Shown piece by piece: positions 3,571-5,397 of a DNA stretch of 5,397 nucleotides; the first letter of the stretch is position 1; the number at the start of each line of letters is the position of its first letter. The DNA comes from Desulfobulbus sp. (GTDB lineage: Bacteria > Desulfobacterota > Desulfobulbia > Desulfobulbales > Desulfobulbaceae): NCBI GenBank assembly GCA_028684915.1, contig JAQUEZ010000087.1:1-5397 (forward strand), given 5' to 3'. Below the pieces are notes generated by a model that ran no database searches, was not told where the DNA came from, and saw only the letters and a program-made list of their open reading frames with translations. A program made the translations under genes and the position numbers.

Positions 3571-4632
3571 ATGAGTGGATTTGCAAATGAAAAAACGCTT
3601 AACCGAGGCCCAGTTTGGGGCGGCTATCGAGGGGTTAGAAATAAGTCAACAAACAATCAATATAGCTCGGGGAGTATTGGTCGACGGTTTGCCACAGACT
3701 CTCTATGTATCAATGTTCAAAATTTCGAAAGGGGCAGTGTCCCAGGCCGTAAACAGAGTATGGCAGGCGCACACAACTCAAGTTCCAGCGGGGTACGAAC
3801 GAGTGAGTGTGGTCTTGCCGGAACATCAGGCGTATATTGTCAAAAAATGGGCAAAGGATCTGAAATGAAAACTCTCGTCACAGCGATTCAAAAAGGCGGC
3901 CAGGGCAAAACTTTTGCAACTTGTCACTTGGCTTTAGATTTTAAAGAACGCGGCTTACGTGTTGCTGTGGCTGATTTGGACGTGCAAGGAAACGCCTCAT
4001 ACACTCTTTCCAATTATAAATCAGGGATAAAAGCGAGCCAACTGTTCAGAGCTAGCCCGGATACCCTCATGAGTTATTTTTCACCTTCAACAGATCGTAC
4101 TCTTTGCCTGATCGAGGGTGATCCTGGTTTGGCTGATATTGAGGGCTTAATGAATGTTGGTGAAGCGGCAAGCCAACTTAAAATCAATTTAAAAGCCTTG
4201 AGTGAATTTTTCGATGTTTTGTTGATTGATACTCCGCCATCCCTCGGGGTAATCATGTCCTCTGCCGTGCTTGTCAGTGACTTTATGCTCTCACCTTTGG
4301 AGATGGAAGCATACAGTTTGCAAGGATTTCAAAAAATGGTCACCGTTATCAATAATTTAAGAAAACTGAATCCTAGCCTCAAATTTCTAGGCATGGTTCC
4401 TAATAAAGTTGATGGAAGAAAACCACGACACGTTCAAAATTTATCCACACTTCGAAATTCATATCCAGATTTGATGGTTCCGTTCGCAATCGGCCTGCGT
4501 GACAGTATTGCTCAAGCCCTAGGAGAAAAAATGGCGGTATGGGAAGTGAAAAAAACAGCAGCTCGTATTGCCTCTCATGAGGTAAGAGCATTAGCGCAAT
4601 ATGTCATTGAAAAGATGGAGATTGAGCAATGA
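3571..4632 (+). CDS. incC: IncC partition ATPase, ParA family, long form (IncC1)
   Basis: ParA-type Walker ATPase that segregates the plasmid with KorB (ParB). The long form has 353 residues (RK2 IncC1 is similar in size). Residues 1-98 are a basic, Gly/Ser/Arg-rich extension encoded in the DNA that also encodes KorA in another frame; residues 99-353 are the ATPase. Within the ATPase the deviant Walker A motif KGGQGKT is at 108-114, the A' motif DLDVQGNAS at 135-143 and Walker B VLLIDTPP at 216-223. Family-typical segments LGMVPNKVD and TAARIASHEVRALAQYV follow. The start has GGAG seven bases upstream (3561-3564). In RK2 the long form binds nonspecific DNA better than the short one; the basic extension here fits that. 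It ends in an ATGA overlap with korB. Unusual: Q for V in KGGVGKT and V for P in DLDPQGN compared with RK2. Confidence 0.9.
   Translation: MSGFANEKTLNRGPVWGGYRGVRNKSTNNQYSSGSIGRRFATDSLCINVQNFERGSVPGRKQSMAGAHNSSSSGVRTSECGLAGTSGVYCQKMGKGSEMKTLVTAIQKGGQGKTFATCHLALDFKERGLRVAVADLDVQGNASYTLSNYKSGIKASQLFRASPDTLMSYFSPSTDRTLCLIEGDPGLADIEGLMNVGEAASQLKINLKALSEFFDVLLIDTPPSLGVIMSSAVLVSDFMLSPLEMEAYSLQGFQKMVTVINNLRKLNPSLKFLGMVPNKVDGRKPRHVQNLSTLRNSYPDLMVPFAIGLRDSIAQALGEKMAVWEVKKTAARIASHEVRALAQYVIEKMEIEQ
3587..3868 (+). CDS. korA: KorA (TrfB) global transcriptional repressor
   Basis: Global repressor binding GTTTAGCTAAAC-type operators; predicted to autorepress this operon and act at the klcA promoter. The 93-residue product from ATG 3587 begins MKKRLTEAQF, as in RK2 KorA (101 residues). 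A GTG at 3575 would add four residues, but homology favours the ATG, which has GTGGA about eight bases upstream. The DNA-binding domain includes the recognition segment SKGAVSQAVNRVW (47-59). Q53 and R57, at the positions that contact DNA in RK2 KorA, are kept, while R48 is K. The C-terminal dimerisation and KorB-cooperation region carries VLPEHQAYIVKKWA (76-89), shared exactly with the TrbA-like protein at 145-510. The gene is nested out of frame inside the long incC and its TGA overlaps the ATG of the short incC form (ATGA at 3865-3868), so translation is probably coupled. Confidence 0.9.
   Translation: MKKRLTEAQFGAAIEGLEISQQTINIARGVLVDGLPQTLYVSMFKISKGAVSQAVNRVWQAHTTQVPAGYERVSVVLPEHQAYIVKKWAKDLK
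3865..4632 (+). CDS. incC: IncC partition ATPase, short form (IncC2), internal start
   Basis: Alternative product of the same frame as the long form, starting at the internal ATG 3865. AAAGGA (3853-3858) lies six bases upstream, and the korA stop overlaps the start, both pointing to real initiation. The 255 residues begin MKTLVTAIQKGGQGKTFATC, aligning with the N-terminus of RK2 IncC2, and contain the complete ATPase. Walker A is at 10-16, D37 and D39 in the A' motif, and D122 in Walker B. This form should dimerise with ATP and be stimulated by the KorB N-terminus. The relative use of the two starts cannot be judged from sequence. Confidence 0.85.
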   Translation: MKTLVTAIQKGGQGKTFATCHLALDFKERGLRVAVADLDVQGNASYTLSNYKSGIKASQLFRASPDTLMSYFSPSTDRTLCLIEGDPGLADIEGLMNVGEAASQLKINLKALSEFFDVLLIDTPPSLGVIMSSAVLVSDFMLSPLEMEAYSLQGFQKMVTVINNLRKLNPSLKFLGMVPNKVDGRKPRHVQNLSTLRNSYPDLMVPFAIGLRDSIAQALGEKMAVWEVKKTAARIASHEVRALAQYVIEKMEIEQ

Positions 4633-5397
4633 ACAAAAACACAAATATAGGGTCAGGACTAGGTTTAGATTCAATTGGTGATCTTTCATCATTATTGAAT
4701 GAGAATCCTCAAAATGTTGCGAAACAAACGGGTCCATTATTATTGCACATAGATCAAGTCGTAGAAGATCCTGATCAGCCACGCAGTTCTAATAACCCAG
4801 GATTTTCAAGAGATAGTTTAAACGAACTAGCAGAAACCGTAAAATTACGCGGCATTAAAACTCCTATTTCTGTTCGAGAAATTCCTGGTGCCGACAATTT
4901 CATGATAAATCATGGTGCCAGGCGATATAGAGCCGCAAGAATAGCAGGGCTCACAACAATTCCAGCCTTTATAGATAATGATTACCTGATAACTGATCAG
5001 GTAATTGAAAATATTCAAAGAAACGATCTTACACCTAGGGAAATCGCAAATTTCATCGGAAGGGAATTGGCAAAAGGTAAGAAAAAAGGCGAAATAGCAA
5101 AAGATATAGGAAAATCTCCTGCTTTTGTAAAACAACACGCTACCTTGCTAGATTTACCTGAACCAATAGCTATTATCTTTAATAGCGACCGTGTTCGCGA
5201 TGTTACAATTATCAACGATTTGGTTACATTGTTTAAAAAATATCCTTCCCAAGTGGAATTTTGGTTAGATGATCCTGAACAAGATATATCAAGGGGGACT
5301 GTTAAATTATTTCGGGAATATCTTATTAATAAACCCAGCAACACGCCTCCCCAGGGCGATGACGATAACAACACGCCTCCCCAGGGCGATGACGATA
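4629..5397 (+). CDS. korB: KorB, ParB-family partition protein and repressor (3' end outside window)
   Basis: ParB-type CTPase that binds OB operators, represses plasmid promoters (with KorA or TrbA as partners in RK2) and partitions the plasmid with IncC. 256 codons are present; the C-terminal dimerisation domain lies beyond the window. The N-terminal motif GLGLDSIGDLSSLL (10-23) is shared with RK2 KorB and is the likely IncC contact. The CTP-binding domain holds GARRYRAARIAG (96-107) and the ENIQRNDLTPREIA box (127-140). The helix-turn-helix is at about 154-174 (GEIAKDIGKSPAFVKQHATLL). T193 (in RVRDVT) and R222 (in ISRGTVKL) correspond to T211 and R240, which read the operator in RK2 KorB. 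This agrees with TTTAGCGGCTAAA sites in the window. After residue 236 comes an acidic linker with a 10-residue tandem repeat. ATG 4629 overlaps the incC stop (ATGA). No stop codon is reached. Confidence 0.95.
   Translation, partial: MNKNTNIGSGLGLDSIGDLSSLLNENPQNVAKQTGPLLLHIDQVVEDPDQPRSSNNPGFSRDSLNELAETVKLRGIKTPISVREIPGADNFMINHGARRYRAARIAGLTTIPAFIDNDYLITDQVIENIQRNDLTPREIANFIGRELAKGKKKGEIAKDIGKSPAFVKQHATLLDLPEPIAIIFNSDRVRDVTIINDLVTLFKKYPSQVEFWLDDPEQDISRGTVKLFREYLINKPSNTPPQGDDDNNTPPQGDDD
5339..5397 (+). repeat. 30-bp tandem repeat in the korB linker
   Basis: Two consecutive copies of a 30-bp unit (5339-5368 and 5369-5397, the second cut by the window edge) are identical over all 29 comparable bases. 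Each encodes the 10-residue unit NTPPQGDDDN. Being a multiple of three, copy number can change without breaking the frame. The unit is much richer in GC than the rest of the gene. It falls in the flexible acidic linker between the DNA-binding and dimerisation domains of KorB. Confidence 0.9.

Noticed and set aside
4441..4449. Perfect DnaA box TTATCCACA
   Set aside because: Lies inside the incC coding sequence (codons for LST) far from the iterons; most likely chance.

Overview
This is backbone DNA of an AT-rich plasmid, probably conjugative and broad-host-range, from a Gram-negative (proteobacterial) host. The evidence is a recognisable IncP-1 (RK2)-type central control operon (korA, incC, korB), a TrbA-like regulator, a KlcA-type antirestriction gene and a Rep_3-family initiator with an iteron origin. 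GC content is far below that of RK2, so this is a distant low-GC relative; the host genus cannot be named from the window.

Left part (1-1416, minus strand): an intrinsic terminator, a trbA-like repressor gene, a KorB operator touching its start codon, and the replication initiator gene repA. Upstream of repA lies a promoter with a consensus -35 box, buried in a 19-bp-arm inverted repeat made of half-iterons. This is the usual layout for initiator autorepression.

Middle (about 1550-2660, no genes): the vegetative origin. Ten direct 17-bp iterons, GTGGACTTTTGCCACTT and close variants, all lie in one orientation. Five of them are phased at 21-23 bp. Around them are an IHF-consensus site, an A/T-rich unwinding candidate with tandem 7-mers and a repeated 13-mer, and a near-consensus DnaA box. 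The region ends in KorB and KorA operators and a strong extended -10 promoter.

Right part (2660-5397, plus strand): a klcA antirestriction gene interrupted by one in-frame TGA, a three-hairpin leader, a small membrane protein gene (possibly KleE-like), and the promoter of the control operon with its own KorB and KorA sites. Then come incC (ParA ATPase, long and short forms), korA nested in another frame inside the long incC, and korB (ParB-type CTPase and repressor), which runs off the window.

How the parts work together (inference from RK2): KorA, KorB and TrbA form a repressor network acting on at least three operator regions (514, 2525-2572, 3470-3514), and IncC with KorB partitions the plasmid. 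The IncP-type control circuit is here attached to a Rep_3/iteron replicon rather than to trfA/oriV. The most notable points are this hybrid layout, the split klcA, a Cys4 tail on the initiator, and a tandem-repeat linker in KorB.
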